This document shows, one piece after another, positions 36,183 through 48,789 of a stretch of 64,000 bases of DNA; the stretch's first letter is position 1; the number at the start of each line of letters is the position of its first letter. The notes under the pieces are model-generated. The model was not told the origin of the DNA and made no database searches. It saw only the letters and a program-made list of their open reading frames with translations. Where the stretch lies: contig CM072806.1 in NCBI GenBank assembly GCA_037013495.1, forward strand, positions 21,651,501-21,715,500. The letters are read 5' to 3'. A program made the translations under genes and the position numbers. Source of the DNA: Hippophae tibetana (Eukaryota > Streptophyta > Magnoliopsida > Rosales > Elaeagnaceae).

Positions 36183-39100
36183 CTCCCTCTTAAACTTGTT
36201 TTATGATGCCGAGCAAATTTCTCAAACTGACAAAGTCTTCTTGCTTGAGCGGTTTAGTGAAGATTTCGGCAATTTGATCTTGTGATTTTACATACTCGAG
36301 TTGTACATCCTTTCTTGTGATGCACTCCCTGATGTAATGATATCGAGTATCTATGTGTTTGCTTCGATCATGGAAAACATGATTTTTGGCTAAGGCAATG
36401 GTTGACTTGTTATCGACACAAATTTTGGTTGGATCTTCTTGTGTCATACTTAGCTCATTTAACAAGTTTCTCATCCAAATTGCATGGCAAACACATGAGG
36501 TAGCTGCTATATATTCTGCTTCACAGCTAGACAAGGTGACAATCAGTTGCTTTTTCGACATCCATGTAAAAGCAGTATCTCCCATGAAAAACACAAATCC
36601 GGAAGTGCTTTTTCAATCGTCTATATCTCCACCAAAATCGCTATCACTATATCCAACAAGCTTGTAATCATTAGAAGCTGAATAGAACAAGCTAAAATTA
36701 ATTGTACGTTTCAGATAGCGTAGGATTCTTTTTGCAGCTTTGAAATGGGTGATTGTCGGTTTCTCCATATAATGGCTAATCAATCCAACGACATACAAGA
36801 TGTCAGGCCTTGTGCATGTGAGATAACGCAGACTTCCAACTAAACTTTTGAAAAATGTTGGATCCACACTTTCACCATCTTTATGCTTGGATAGTTTGAT
36901 TCCACATTCCACTGGTGTGTTGATCGGCTTGGAATCGTTCATTTTGAACTTCTTTAGTATCTCCCTTGCATAGCTTTCTTGAGAGATGAATATGCCTTCT
37001 TCCTTTTGCCTTACTTCAATTCCAAGGTAGTATGCCATTAACCCGATATCTATCATTTCGAACTCTCGGGTCATCACCTTCTTAAAATCTTCAAATAGCT
37101 TCGGATTACTTCCAGTGAAGATGAGATCATCTACGTATAGGCAAACGATTAGAATATCGCCACCTTCAATCTTGACGTAGAGTGAATATTCATAGGGACA
37201 CTTGGTGAAGTTGTTCTCCAGAAAGTATTTGTCGATGCGGTTATTCCATGCTCTTGGTGCTTGCTTTAACCTATAAAGAGCTTTCTTCAACTTCAATACC
37301 TTGTCTTTGTGACCTTTTGCTTCATAGCCTGATGGTTGCTTAATGTAGACTTCTTCTTCAAGGACTCCGTTTAGAAAAGCAGATTTTACATCCATTTGAT
37401 GTATCTTCCACTTATTTTGAGCTGCCAAAGAAATGATTAGTCGTATAGTTTCTAATCGAGCAACAGGAGCAAATACCTCATCATAGTCAATTCCAGCCTT
37501 TTGACTATATCCTTTTGCTACTAGTCTTGCCTTGTGCCTTTCAATCTCTCCCTTAGCATTCCTTTTTGTCTTGTACACCCATTTGACACCTATTGCCTTA
37601 TGCCCTTTGGGAAGTGAAACAAGTTCCCATGTGTCATTCTTCTCTATTGCATTGATTTCTTCATCCATCGCATCTCTCCACTTCTTCTCTTGTACAGCTT
37701 CTTGAAAGCTCACCTTTTCACAATCAATAAAAAGAAAAAATAAGGTAAGATTATCTTGTCGTTCTGTTACCTCATAAAGATCTTGGAGATTTCGTGTACG
37801 TGTCACAGCTCTTTCACTTCCACTTGAAGATGATGACGAATCTTCATGAGTGGTTGGAATTGGTGAAGTAGGTGGAGTCGTTGGCTCTTGTTGAATTTCT
37901 ATAGATTGCTCCCTCATTGTCTGCTCATCTTCTTTAAACTGAGGAAAGAAATTGAAGTTATCTGCATGAGAGTTAAAATCCCATTCTCCTTCTTCGTTGA
38001 ATACCACATCTCGACTAATCACAATCTTCTTATTGTGTGGGTTGTACAATTTATAACCCTTTGAATTAGCATCATAACCGATGAAGATAAAACTCTTGCT
38101 TTTATCATCAAGCTGCATTCTTCTCTCATCCGGTACATGAACATGGGCTATACTTCCAAAGACTCTTAGGTGGGAAATACCAGGCTTTCTTCCACTCCAT
38201 GCCTCTTGCGGTGTATTTCCCCATACACTTCTTGTTGGAGATCGATTTGACAAGTAAACTGCACATGCTACTGCTTCTGCCCAAAACTCTTTGGGTAGTT
38301 TTTTTGCTTTTGAGCATGCTTCGTGCCATATTTTGGATTGTTCGGTTCTTTCTTTCAGCTACACCATTCTGTTGGGGGGATCTTGGCACTGCTAAAGATC
38401 TATGAATTCCATTTGCTTCACAGAACTCTTGAAACTCCTTGGATGTAAATTCTCCACCTCGGCCTGATCTCATGGCTTTGATTTTTCTACCGATTTCTCT
38501 CTCCACTGTAGCTTTGAACCTTTTGAATACTTCAAAACCTTCTGATTTCTGTTTCAAGAAATATACCCAAGTTTTTCTTGAAAAATCATCAATAAAAAGA
38601 AGAAAATAGTTACTGTTACTGAGAGAGCTAGGCTTGATTGGTCCGCACACATCAGTATGGATTAGCTCCAGTGGCTTCTTGGCTCTTGAGTTTGACTCCT
38701 TTGGAAATATTTTTTTGGAATTGTTTTCCGAGTAAGCACCCTTCACAAAGTTGATCAGGATGGTTAATGCAAGGTAGTCCCTTCACCATCTCCTTCTTAG
38801 ACAACATCTCCAATCCTCCAAAATTGAGATGTCCAAATCGAAGATGCCATAGCCACGATGCATCTTTATAGCAGGCTTTCAGACACTTTGCAATATCATT
38901 TTGTATGTTGATCAAGAACATTCTATTCTTTGACATCGGTACGTTAGCAATGAGGTTATTCTTATCATCTTTTATAGAAAGATTATAATCCTTCATATGA
39001 ATATCATAACCTTTCTCTAATAATTGTCCTAAACTTAAGATGTTACTTTTCATATTTGGGACATAGTAAACATTGGAAATAAATTGATGTTGCCCATCTT

Positions 39101-40647
39101 TCAAACGAATAAGAATGTTACCTCTTCCTTTTACTGCTACGTTTGAATCATCTCCAAATGAGACATTTCCACTTACTAACTCATCTAGTTCCACGAACAT
39201 GTCTTTCCTTCCACACATATGGTTGCTTGCACCGATGTCAAGATACCAGGCATTTGGTTGACTACTATTACCCTTCTTCCGTGCTAGAAAAAGAGTTTCT
39301 TTCTCATCGGTTTTCTCCTCTATGTAGTTGATTTTCTCATCTACTCTATTATTGGGAGTTCTATATTCTGAAGCATAATGTCCAAATTTTTGACAATTAT
39401 AGCATTGAACTTGAGATTTATCATACCTTGAGTTCATATTACCTCTTCCTCGACTTTGTGTTGAGCTTTCTACTCTCTCAAAGTTGTTGGAAGTGTTGTT
39501 GTAATTCTAACTTCGTCCACGATCGTGGCTTCCACCTCGTCCACGACCTTTACCTCTACCTCGACCACGTTGGTTTCTGTCATTGCCTTGGCTTTCATGG
39601 TTATCTTTGAATTGCATCTTGAAGAGTTGCTCAGTGATCCCTTGCTTCTTCTTATGCTTTTCTTCATATGCTTGTAATGACCCATTGAGTTTATCAATGG
39701 TCATTTCTTCCAAATCTTTTGTTTCCTCAATCGTCACGACGATGTGTTCAAATTTGGAATCTAATGAATGAAGTATCTTTTCCATTATTCTAACATCTCC
39801 CAACATCTCACCGTTTCTTTTTAATTGATTAGAAACAACTGCGACTCTCGAGAAATAATCAGAAATAGATTCAGAAGCTTTCATATGTAGAGATTCAAAC
39901 TCACCTCTTAGTGTTTGGAGACGAACCTTCTTCACTTTCTCGGCTCCTTTGAAAGAAATTTGAAGCTTATTCCATGCTGCTTTGGAAGATGTTGCATCTG
40001 AAATTTTCTCAAACTCATCATCATTTAAGGCTTGATAGATAAGAAATAGGGCTTTCTTGTCTCTCTTTCTCAAATCCTTCAAAGATTCTTTTTGCACTTG
40101 CGTTAGAGTAGTTTTATCGTTTGGCTCACTTAAGTCTTTCTCTACGACTTCCCACATATCATGTGCACCCAAAAGAGCCTTCATCTTAATACTCCAATTA
40201 TCATAGTTATCGTTGTTGAGTGTGGGGACTTGAAATGATGACATACCTTCACTTGACATAATTCTCAATATAGTGAGAATTTGTAAATTGTGATCACACA
40301 GATGGATTCAGAACATCAAAAAACCTTAGGAGGAACTCCGGGAAAATCTGATTTTTTTGGTCAATGGTCAAACTCAACTATCAAAGTCAACTTTTTTGGT
40401 CAACTGTTTCGGCGGTTCAATCAATAACTCGGTCAACAGGCTCACGGCTCGGTCAACTCGTCTCCAACTCGGCTGACTCAGTGAGTTAACTCACTTGCTG
40501 GCAGAAACTTCCAGATGATCGTGGCGGCGCGTCCGAACTCCGATCAGGATGATTCTTACGGCGTCAGATTTGTCTCGTCGAGAGCTTCGATTTGATATAC
40601 AATAGTGTATATTTATATTTCCAACTACAGCTCTGATACCACTTTAT

Positions 40648-41023
40648 TGGAAAATTATGGATTAAAACTCTGAAAACTCAAGAACACTCAAGAACAATTT
40701 TCCAGAAACACTCAGAAATTATTGAATTTTTGTTTCTGATTTCTTTTAACTTGATTATTATATTGCTACTAAGAGGTATTTATAGAAACAACTAATAAAT
40801 ATAAGCCACACAATATAAACCTACCAAAACAATCTAAACCATACACCTATCTTCTTACCTAACCCACTGATTTTTCTTCTTCCCACCAAGCATGAGATGT
40901 ATCCTTATCAATCCAGATCATCACCATAGAAGCTTCCACGAGCTGGACTTCAAATGGGCTAGAATATTTCAAAGTTTCTTTTTTTGATTTCTTTGGGCTT
41001 GTAAACAAGTTTACAAACCAACA
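40648..41023 (-). repeat. 5' LTR of the young Copia
   Basis: Lies six bases from the primer-binding site (40630-40641) and ends ACAAACCAACA at 41023. Confidence 0.9.
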
Positions 41024-41339
41024 GTATCGTCAAGATTCTGAATTCTAAATATTTATTTTCCAAAAAGATTGAGGAAGGAGAGTGATTATTGTTTACTAGA
41101 GATGGAGAGAGAGATAGATGAGAAAGTAAGCAAGAGTGTTTTCGTTTTGATATTAGCAATGATAATAAGCAAGAGTGTTTCGTTCTGGAGAGTGTTTCGT
41201 TTTGATATCATGCTATATTTTTATTTTCCTTTTATACTTTTTGATATTTTTATAAGTAATCTATCATAAATCATATAATTTATGTATTTTTAACATCATT
41301 TTCATCTTTTTATTGGACTTTTTTGCTTGCCAATTTGAT

Positions 41340-42012
41340 TAGAGATGGTAGGATAAAAGTGTGAGGTCTAACATTAGTGGCCCTTTAATAGATGGTTTGA
41401 ACTTAGATTCTAAATCAAAACTCTCCACAACCTCATTAAGCATACACATGGAAGGTGTAACTTCCAAATAGTTCACAGTCAACAATATCGATCATAGATT
41501 CCATACTTTTAAAATTAAAAAAGATTGAGTTGTTTCTTGATGAGTTGAGTTTATTGTTAACAACATGTGTAATACTCTTAAGTGTGAGTGACTCAACAGA
41601 TTTTTTAAGTTATCATCACAGTCAGTAACATTTATCGTAAAACATTCATTATCATTATCAATATCAGGGGGTTAAAATGCTTTAAAACATTAAATGTTAC
41701 TTGTTTATCTTGCACTCTCATTATCAATTGATATATTTATGTACAACTTCTTGAAGACCTCTAGGGATTTTGAAAACTACGTGTCTAACTTTTACAGTCT
41801 TTAAGGGAAAGGAGTAGTGGATTTGTAGAGATTGTCTTTCTTGACTTAATTATTTCCTTTTCAGTGCTATCTTTATTCACTAATTCTTCCTTATTCTTTT
41901 TAGCTTACTCTTTCTCCTATCTTTTTGAGTCTAATGTTCCTCCTCTAGAATTTTATCACTCCTCAAGGCTATGACATTATAATGCTCCTTATCTTTTCTT
42001 ATTAGGTTTACA
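41340..42012 (-). mobile_element. Athila/Tat-like gypsy fragment A, downstream part
   Basis: Read on minus, sequence around 41.9-42.0 kb contains KEHYNVIALRSDKILEE, close to the TLRSGK word found between gag and protease in Athila/Tat elements. Further down, LEVFKKLYINI and a PR-RT linker-like stretch follow, to about 41.34 kb. It joins 51891-52800 across the CACTA insertion. It is an old fossil, broken many times, without LTRs in view. Confidence 0.6.
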
Positions 42013-42040
42013 CACTACTACAAAAAGGGGTATTTAAGTC

Positions 42041-42590
42041 GCTATGTAAAGTCGGTTTTTGGCAAAACTCGACTTATAATGAATTTAAAGTCTATTCGGT
42101 GTAGAACCAACACTATGTCCTACGTGGATAACGCCGATTCTCCACGTCAACCAACACTACGTCCTACGGGTATTTTTTAAATTAAAAAATGCATGCAGTT
42201 TACAATTGAATTTTTTTTAGGTACAATGTTTTTTTAGGTCAATTATTATTTTATTTGACTCTTTAAAATTTAAGTTGGATATATATATATATATAGTATA
42301 ATTTTTTCTTTTTTTTAGACAATTGGTTTTTAAAATTATATAATTTTATGTATTTGTTTGGATATTATTTTAAAATTATTTTTTTCTTTTTATATAGTAC
42401 ATATATATATAAGAGTTTAAATAAAATCATAATTGACAAAAAAAATAATTTTAAATTGTGTGGTTAGTGTCGGTTCGCCACGTCAACCGACGCTAGCCAC
42501 ATGTGTAGCGTCAGTTTATCTCGTCAATCGATGCTACCTCTACATGGATAGTCTCGGTTCGCCCCATCAATCGATGTTAGCCACATAATA
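42041..42590. repeat. Left subterminal repeats of CACTA copy 2
   Basis: GTCGGTTCGCCACGTCAACC and related words (TCGGTTCGCC, CGTCAACCGACGCTAGCCAC) occur several times in both orientations, as expected for TNPA-type binding sites. An AT-rich stretch lies between the outer group (42041-42175) and the inner group (42465-42590). Confidence 0.75.
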
Positions 42591-43259
42591 TTACCGTTCT
42601 ACTCTCTTCTTCACCGCAGAAAGTTAAAAAAATTCCATTTCTCTTCCCTCTTCTCCCAAAATCAAGCTCTAACCCACACTTTTTCTCAATTTTCAGCCAC
42701 ATCCGACCTCCATTTCCAATGCCATTTTGTGGGTTATATTCCTCTTCTCATTATCTTTCAGATCCACTATTTTTTTGAGCGAAATACTCAAATTGTTTAT
42801 ACCCATTTTCTCACTTATTCTCACTTACAAAACACACATTTCTTCTTCATTTATTTCATTTAGTCACTTCATAACATTCTTGTAAGTATTTCTATTAATT
42901 TTTTTACTTATTATTCAGTTTGCTTTATTTCTTGTATAATATTTTTATTTATGTATGTTTTGTATTATGTTTGTTATTATATGTTTGGCTTATTTTATGT
43001 GAAAATAATATCTGCATGTTATGGGTTTGAGGGACTATAATATTTACCGTACGTGGATAAATTTATTTACATGTAAATAATTAAATTTTATTAAGTAAAA
43101 GTAATACATCTGTAAAATGATTAAAATGATAAATGTTTTGTATTATGTATGTTTCCTTATATATTCTAATAATTAGGGAATTTATATATAATAATACTTG
43201 AAATATATTCATTGGATACATAATTAATCAATATGCTTAATTAATGTCATTAATAGAAA

Positions 43260-44640
43260 ATGGACAAATCTTGGATGTCAAAGTGTATAATTGAGCAGGA
43301 CTACATTTCTGGAGTTGAAAGTTTCATGGAATTTGCATGTAGAAATAGTAATACTCGAACTAGTATGATTCGTAGAGGTATTCTTTTGAGCTATAAATGT
43401 TGATATTATCATGGAGAAAATATTGATAATACGCATGAGGAAGAGATAAATAAGAATGTGAGTAAATTACATACATCTTATCATAATGTACAGACAGAAA
43501 ATATGTTTCATGGTGTTGAAGATGAACTATGTGAGGATGATCCCGAAATCTTTAAAAAAATTCTAGAAGATGCTGAAAAACTGTTGTATCCAACATGCAA
43601 AAATACACTAAAATGTCGGGATTGGTTCATTTGTACAATGTGAAGGAAAAACATGGTTTTTCTGAAAAGGGATTCACAGAATTACTAAATCTATTAGTCG
43701 ATATGTTTCCTGAGGGTATTGAATTGCCATCTTCAATGTATGAAGTGAAGAAATTTCTTAGTCGATTTGGCATGAAATATCATAAGATTTATGCTTGTCC
43801 AAATGATTGCATTCTATATAGAAAAGAATATGAGACATTAGATGATTGTCCAATGTGTAAACAATCGAGATGGAAGCATGGTACAAATGAGACAACACAT
43901 AAGAGAAGGTGTGCCTGCAAAGGTTCTTTGGTACTTTCCTTTGATTCCTCACTTTCAAAGGTTGTTCAAAAGTAAAGAGATATCAAAAATGTTGACTTGA
44001 CATTCAGATAATCGATTTGATGATGGGGTGCTACGCCATCCTTGTGATTCTCACAATTGGAAAGTAGTAGATAATTTATCTCCTCAATTTTCATTTGATC
44101 TGTGCAATCTTCGTCTTGCCATTATTGCTTATAGAATTAATCCGCATAGTTCCCTTAGTAGTAGATATAGTCGTTTGCTAGTAATTATGGTAACATACAA
44201 CCTTCATCCCTGGTTGTATATGAAAAGAAAATTCATGATGTTAACATTATTGATCTCAGGACCGAAACAACACGGTGTTGATATTGATGTATATTTGCAG
44301 CCTCTGATAGATGATTTAAAGACGTTGTGGAATGATGGTGTAAATGTGTACGATGCACATAAAGAAGAACACTTTAACTTGAAGGGGGTTCTTTTATGGA
44401 CAATTAATGCTTTTCCTACCTATGGAAACTTATCAAGACATGCAACAAAAGGTTACAAGGGATGCCCTATATGTAGTGATGGAACTTCTGCAACTTATCA
44501 TGTTCACAGACGAAAGATGTCTTATAGAAGACATAGAAGATTTTTTTCATCTAGACACAAGTTTAGATACCAAAAGAAACCGTTTGATGGTGAAGAAGAT
44601 CATGATCATGTAACCCGACCTTTGTGAGGTGTTGAGATAT
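43260..44640 (+). pseudogene. CACTA TNP2-type transposase, first part
   Basis: A start codon at 43260 begins MDKSWMSKCIIEQDYISGVE (transposase-associated domain). The Transposase_21 domain follows: DCPMCKQSRWKHGTNE near 43845-43890, LRHPCDSHNWKVVDNLSPQF near 44028-44087, DIDVYLQPLIDDLKTLWND near 44281-44340, and GYKGCPICSDGTSATYHVHR near 44450-44510. About 70 bp of the N-terminal domain present in copy 1 (near 8431-8511) are missing here, and other frame breaks exist. The gene continues beyond the solo LTR at 46812. Confidence 0.88.
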
Positions 44641-44850
44641 TAAGGCAATTGAATGGTATGACATTCAAACGATATGGAAAGATGAAAAAAAAATCACTAA
44701 AGTAGGGAAACGAAAGAGGTCAACTAATAAAATGAGTGAAAATGAAAAAGAGTTTGAACCGACTTACCATGGTTGTTGGAATAAAAAATCAATATTTTGG
44801 AAATTACCTTATTAGAAAGACCTACACATTCATCACATCTTAGATGTCAT

Positions 44851-46811
44851 TGATAACTGTATTTTATATAGTTATTTTCATCTATTTTATTAATTATAAT
44901 TGCTATGTTCTTAATTTTTTTAGTTAATTTTAGTATAATAAATTAGTATTTACTATTTTTTATATATTGTAAGAAAATTAAATAATTTGTATCGAAAACG
45001 TACTTAATTGCAAATTTGTGTCCAAAAATATAATTTCAAATAAAAGAGTGTTTAATTACAATTTATAAAAGTCGAAAATATAATTTAAATTAAAATCGGG
45101 CTTAATTTTAATTATTAAAAATTTAAAAATTTAATTTAAATTAGAAAAGGCTTAACTGTAATTAAAGAAAGTTAAAAATGTAATTTGAATTAAATTTGTG
45201 GGCCAAAATGTAATTAATTAAAGTTTATTTGTCTGCGCAGGTGAAAAGAATCCACGCGCCATACACCATGCGCGACCCGTGGACCGTCTGATCAGAGAAG
45301 AAACGGTTGTGATTCGTGTGTCCGTATCACACCTGACCAACTCGCGTGGGTGCAGGTCTCTGTTCTTCACGCAGCTCGGTGCCCGAGTGAGGCCCACCTG
45401 CCGTGCAGGCCGGCATGCAGATGGGACCCACGTGTCTAACGCGTCCAGCCACTATCCCCCACCTTTGTGTGCCTCTAATCTCTACGTGCAACCGAATCTT
45501 CAACGAATGAAATGCTGCCATGTGTCTGCACTAATCCTAGCAGCGAATCAGAAGATGCCACATGTCCCACTTTATTTTGCAGCAAATCATGTGCTAACAC
45601 GTGACATGTTACGATGAGCGCGAAAGCGTAGGATCAAGCCTGTGTTGCAGTCGTTGTCTCCCGTGCGACAATCTATCATGCGCCCATTTCATACAGCCAA
45701 TGAAATGCTACCACGTGTCCGCATTAAATCCTTGTAGCGAATCAAACGTTGACACGTGTCATGCAATTTGAATTAAAAAATCAGAACGGCGCCTCTGTGT
45801 CTACGCGTGATTTTTAAATAACATTTTAAATATCGAAAATCGATACACGTGAGTTTTATTTTTCGATACAAATTTTTATGCGTTTATTAAAAAAATGTAA
45901 TATTTTAGATGTATTTTTTTAGCTTTAAATAGGAGATATTATGATAGAGTTGAAAAAGTTTTTTGGAGTGTTTAGTTTTTGAGATTATTTTGTGTTGTTC
46001 GGTTTTGGACTGCAGAACACGCAAAAGCCATTTTTTGGTTTTTATTGTGTTCTGCGTGTGCCAAATATTTGTGTTTTAATTTTCCTTCTTCTTCATCTAA
46101 TTTTTCTGTATTTGTTGTAATTTTTATTTTAAATTTATGAAGTAATTTGATTTTTCTAGGCTTGCATTTGATCTAAATTTATGATGCTTTTATTTTAATT
46201 ATTTTTGAATGATTTATAAGACGTTTGAGTTGTTTATTCTATTTTGTGCTTAATGCTTTTGATTATTTTTGAATTTTATCAAATGATCCGTGGCACATAA
46301 ATAAACTTGGAAGAGACATTTTTGTGTATATTGCTCATAGATAGAATGACATGTATGATAAAGGATAGGAATATACCCTAATTGTATGTGTGGCCATTTG
46401 AGAACTTAGAACGTAATGAATCTTGGTGAATTTAATTCTCATAGGAATATAGTGAATTAATTTAACGAGGTGTGTTTGTACGGAGCTCGGAAGAGATGTA
46501 TGAATAAAATTAGAAGTTTTCGAATGACAAATTAAATGTACTAAAAAATATAAATCAAAATAAAATAATATGATTTGAGTTGATTAATTTAGTGAAAAAT
46601 TGCAATCCTAGATTTCTTTTATTTTGTTATTAAACTCTTTTCTTAAATTTGTTACAATCAACGATCGTTTTGAATAAAATCAGAGAGAGATAATTTTAGT
46701 ACTCAACAAACTATAGTGACAAATCTCTGTAGGAACGTAACTTACTTATCAAATATTATTACTTGTGACCATGTATACTTGCACGTTTTATGTTCTTAAA
46801 AAAAGACAACA
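44851..46811. repeat. Solo LTR inserted in the CACTA transposase gene
   Basis: A 1961-bp block starts TGATAACTGT and ends GACAACA. It is flanked by GTCAT (44846-44850) and GTTAT (46812-46816), a 5-bp target duplication with one change. Copy 1 has the uninterrupted site (GATGTCATGCACATTG near 9958-9975), which proves it is an insertion. No retroelement gene lies inside, so it is a solo LTR. It has an unusually GC-rich centre (about 45230-45830) with five CACGTG boxes. The family is probably Ty3/gypsy by LTR size and style; not certain. Confidence 0.85.
45429..45851. promoter_or_regulatory. Cluster of five CACGTG (G-box) sites
   Basis: CACGTG occurs at 45429-45434, 45598-45603, 45712-45717, 45753-45758 and 45846-45851. 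Most sit in an ACGTGTC context, the core of ABA-response elements bound by bZIP factors. Around them, two diverged units of about 70 bp (AATGAAATGCT(G/A)CCA ... GCGAATCA) repeat near 45500 and 45700. Regulatory activity is inferred. Confidence 0.6.
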
Positions 46812-48690
46812 GTTATGCATATTGAAAAAAAATGTATGTGAGAGCTTGATTGGTACTTTACTTAATATACCTGGAAAAACAAAGGATGAAATTAAAGCAA
46901 GACTGGATTTAAAGAAACTAGGCATACGACCTAAATTGGCACTAAAGGTGGAAAATGATAAGAATCGAACACACTTGCCACCAACATCATATACAATGTC
47001 AACAAAAAAGAAGGATGTGTTTTGTAAATGTTTGAAGGGTGTGAAAGTACCTGATGGTGAGTCATCCAACTTAAGAAATTTTGTGTCTATCACAGATAAG
47101 AAACTTTATGGATTAAAATCACATAACTGTCATATCTTAATGCAACAGTTATTACTAATTGCTATTAGATCAATTCTTCCAAAACATGTTCAATTATCAA
47201 TAATTCTGTTTTGTTCATTCTTTATACAATATGCAAGAAATCTATATCAATTGGCGAGTTAAATTCTATACAGAAATATGTTGTAGAGACTTTGTGTCTA
47301 ATTGAGAAATATTTTCCTCCTTCTTTCTTTGATATAATGATTCACTTATTTGTTCATTTAGTTCGAGATGTTCAATTGTGTGATCCTACTTACTTAAGGT
47401 GGATGTATCCTTTTAAGAGATATATGCAAGTCCTTAAAGGATATGTAAATAATAGAAATCGACCTGAAGGATACATGGTGGAATGCTACATTGTTGAAGA
47501 GGCCATTGAGTTTTGTTATGAATACTTTAGTGGTTGCACTGAAATTGGGAATCCTATGCACAAGTTGTTCTTAGAACGTCACATGATCAAAGTAGGCAAC
47601 CTTATGCTTGGTGGAAGTAAGAAATTGTTTATTGATCGCACTCAATGGGGAAAAGCACACCGAATCATTTTGGTAAATAATAATGAGGCACAACCGTACA
47701 AAGAGTAAATGATGTTCAACCTTTCCATTTATGCAAAAATCATTTTTTATTTAACTATTAATGATGATATATACTTCATATATATTTAATAACATTACAG
47801 GATGCATTTAAACTTATTGAAGATCGATCCTCGTTATAAAAAAAAAGGAAGAGAAAAATGGTTGTATGATGAACATAAGTGAGAGCTTATTAATTGGTTT
47901 CGCAACCATGTAAGTGTCACAAACAAAAATTCATGCATGTATGTTCCTAGATCTATGCAATGTTTTAAAACTTTTCTCTAAACACATTTCATGTTTTTGT
48001 ATACATAGATTCATTCGAGATGAACTCAAGAAACTCAATCATAAATATCAGAAAGTTTACAATGGCTTGCACATGGGCCAAAATTCGATGTCAAATCATT
48101 TTCTAGTTTCACAATAAATGGATCGAGGTTTACGACTCAAGCTAGGGACAAAGTCCGAGTAAATCATAATAGTGGTGTAAAGATGGTTGCACAAACTATG
48201 CACTTTTCCAGTTCAAAAGATGGTAATCCTGAACTTTCGGATAGAACATATTATGGTATAATACAAGAGATTTGGGAATTGGATTATGAGGTCTTCCATG
48301 AAAAAGTTTTCTTGTGTGATTGGGTCGAAGATGTTATCAATTTTGGATATAAAATAGATGATTTTAGATTTACCCATGTAAATTTATCCAAGATAAGTCA
48401 GACTGATGATCCTTTCACGTTAGCGCTTCATGCAAAACAAGTATTTTATGTGAGCGATCAAATTGACACAAGATGGTCTGTTGTGTTAACACCTTCACAA
48501 AAAGAGTTTTACCATTGTGATGCTTTAGAAGATGACGACCCTATGCTTGATATATTAACCAATATTAGTAATTTTTCAAATAAATTGCCTAATGTATGTG
48601 ATGATCTAGTTGATGACGATGATTCTTTGTTATGGGCTCGAAGTAATTGTGAAGGAATGTATGTATACGATCAACAACCTAATTAAACAT
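46812..48690 (+). pseudogene. CACTA TNP2-type transposase, second part
   Basis: It continues the protein after the solo LTR: KKNVCESLIGTLLNIPGKTK near 46828-46885, then the DUF4218-type region (MIHLFVHLVRDVQLCDPTYL near 47337-47396, RWMYPFKRYMQVLKGYV, RPEGYMVECYIVEEAIEFC). A DUF4216-type domain follows at about 48183-48686 (FYHCDALEDDDPML near its end). The order Transposase_21, DUF4218, DUF4216 is that of CACTA TNPD/TNP2 proteins. Some joins are probably introns; others may be decay. Confidence 0.85.
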
Positions 48691-48719
48691 AATGTATGTT
48701 CTATATTGTTTTAATAACT

Positions 48720-48721
<2 letters not shown>

Positions 48722-48755
<34 letters not shown>
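48722..48755. repeat. (TA)n microsatellite
   Basis: About 16 TA repeats in the non-coding gap between the two CACTA genes. Confidence 0.95.
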
Positions 48756-48756
<1 letters not shown>

Positions 48757-48789
48757 CTAAAATTGTCAAATTTATATTTCTTCCTTGTT

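Larger units (their letters stand above)
35817..41023 (-). mobile_element. Copia LTR retrotransposon, relatively young
   Basis: LTRs at 35817-36182 and 40648-41023 both start TGGAAAATTATG and end ACAAACCAACA. The primer-binding site (TGGTATCAGAGC on minus) is at 40630-40641, and a purine tract (TTAAGAGGGAG on minus) lies next to the lower LTR. Parts on minus: gag about 39.5-40.27 kb, zinc knuckle [13 protein letters not shown] near 39.4 kb, protease [12 protein letters not shown] near 39.23 kb, integrase 38.2-38.8 kb, and reverse transcriptase and RNase H 36.19-37.7 kb (QMDVKSAFLNGVLEEEVY, LYVDDLIFTGSN). The LTRs differ at about 13 of 366 positions by eye (about 3.6%), so insertion roughly 1-2 million years ago if a rate near 1.3e-8 per site per year holds. 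It is nearly whole, with a handful of breaks. No matching 5-bp target duplication is seen. Confidence 0.94.

Noticed and set aside
45279-45617. 112-codon frame in the GC-rich part of the solo LTR
   Set aside because: The frame is open because of GC content; it lies wholly within an LTR and is Cys/Arg/His-rich without a domain.
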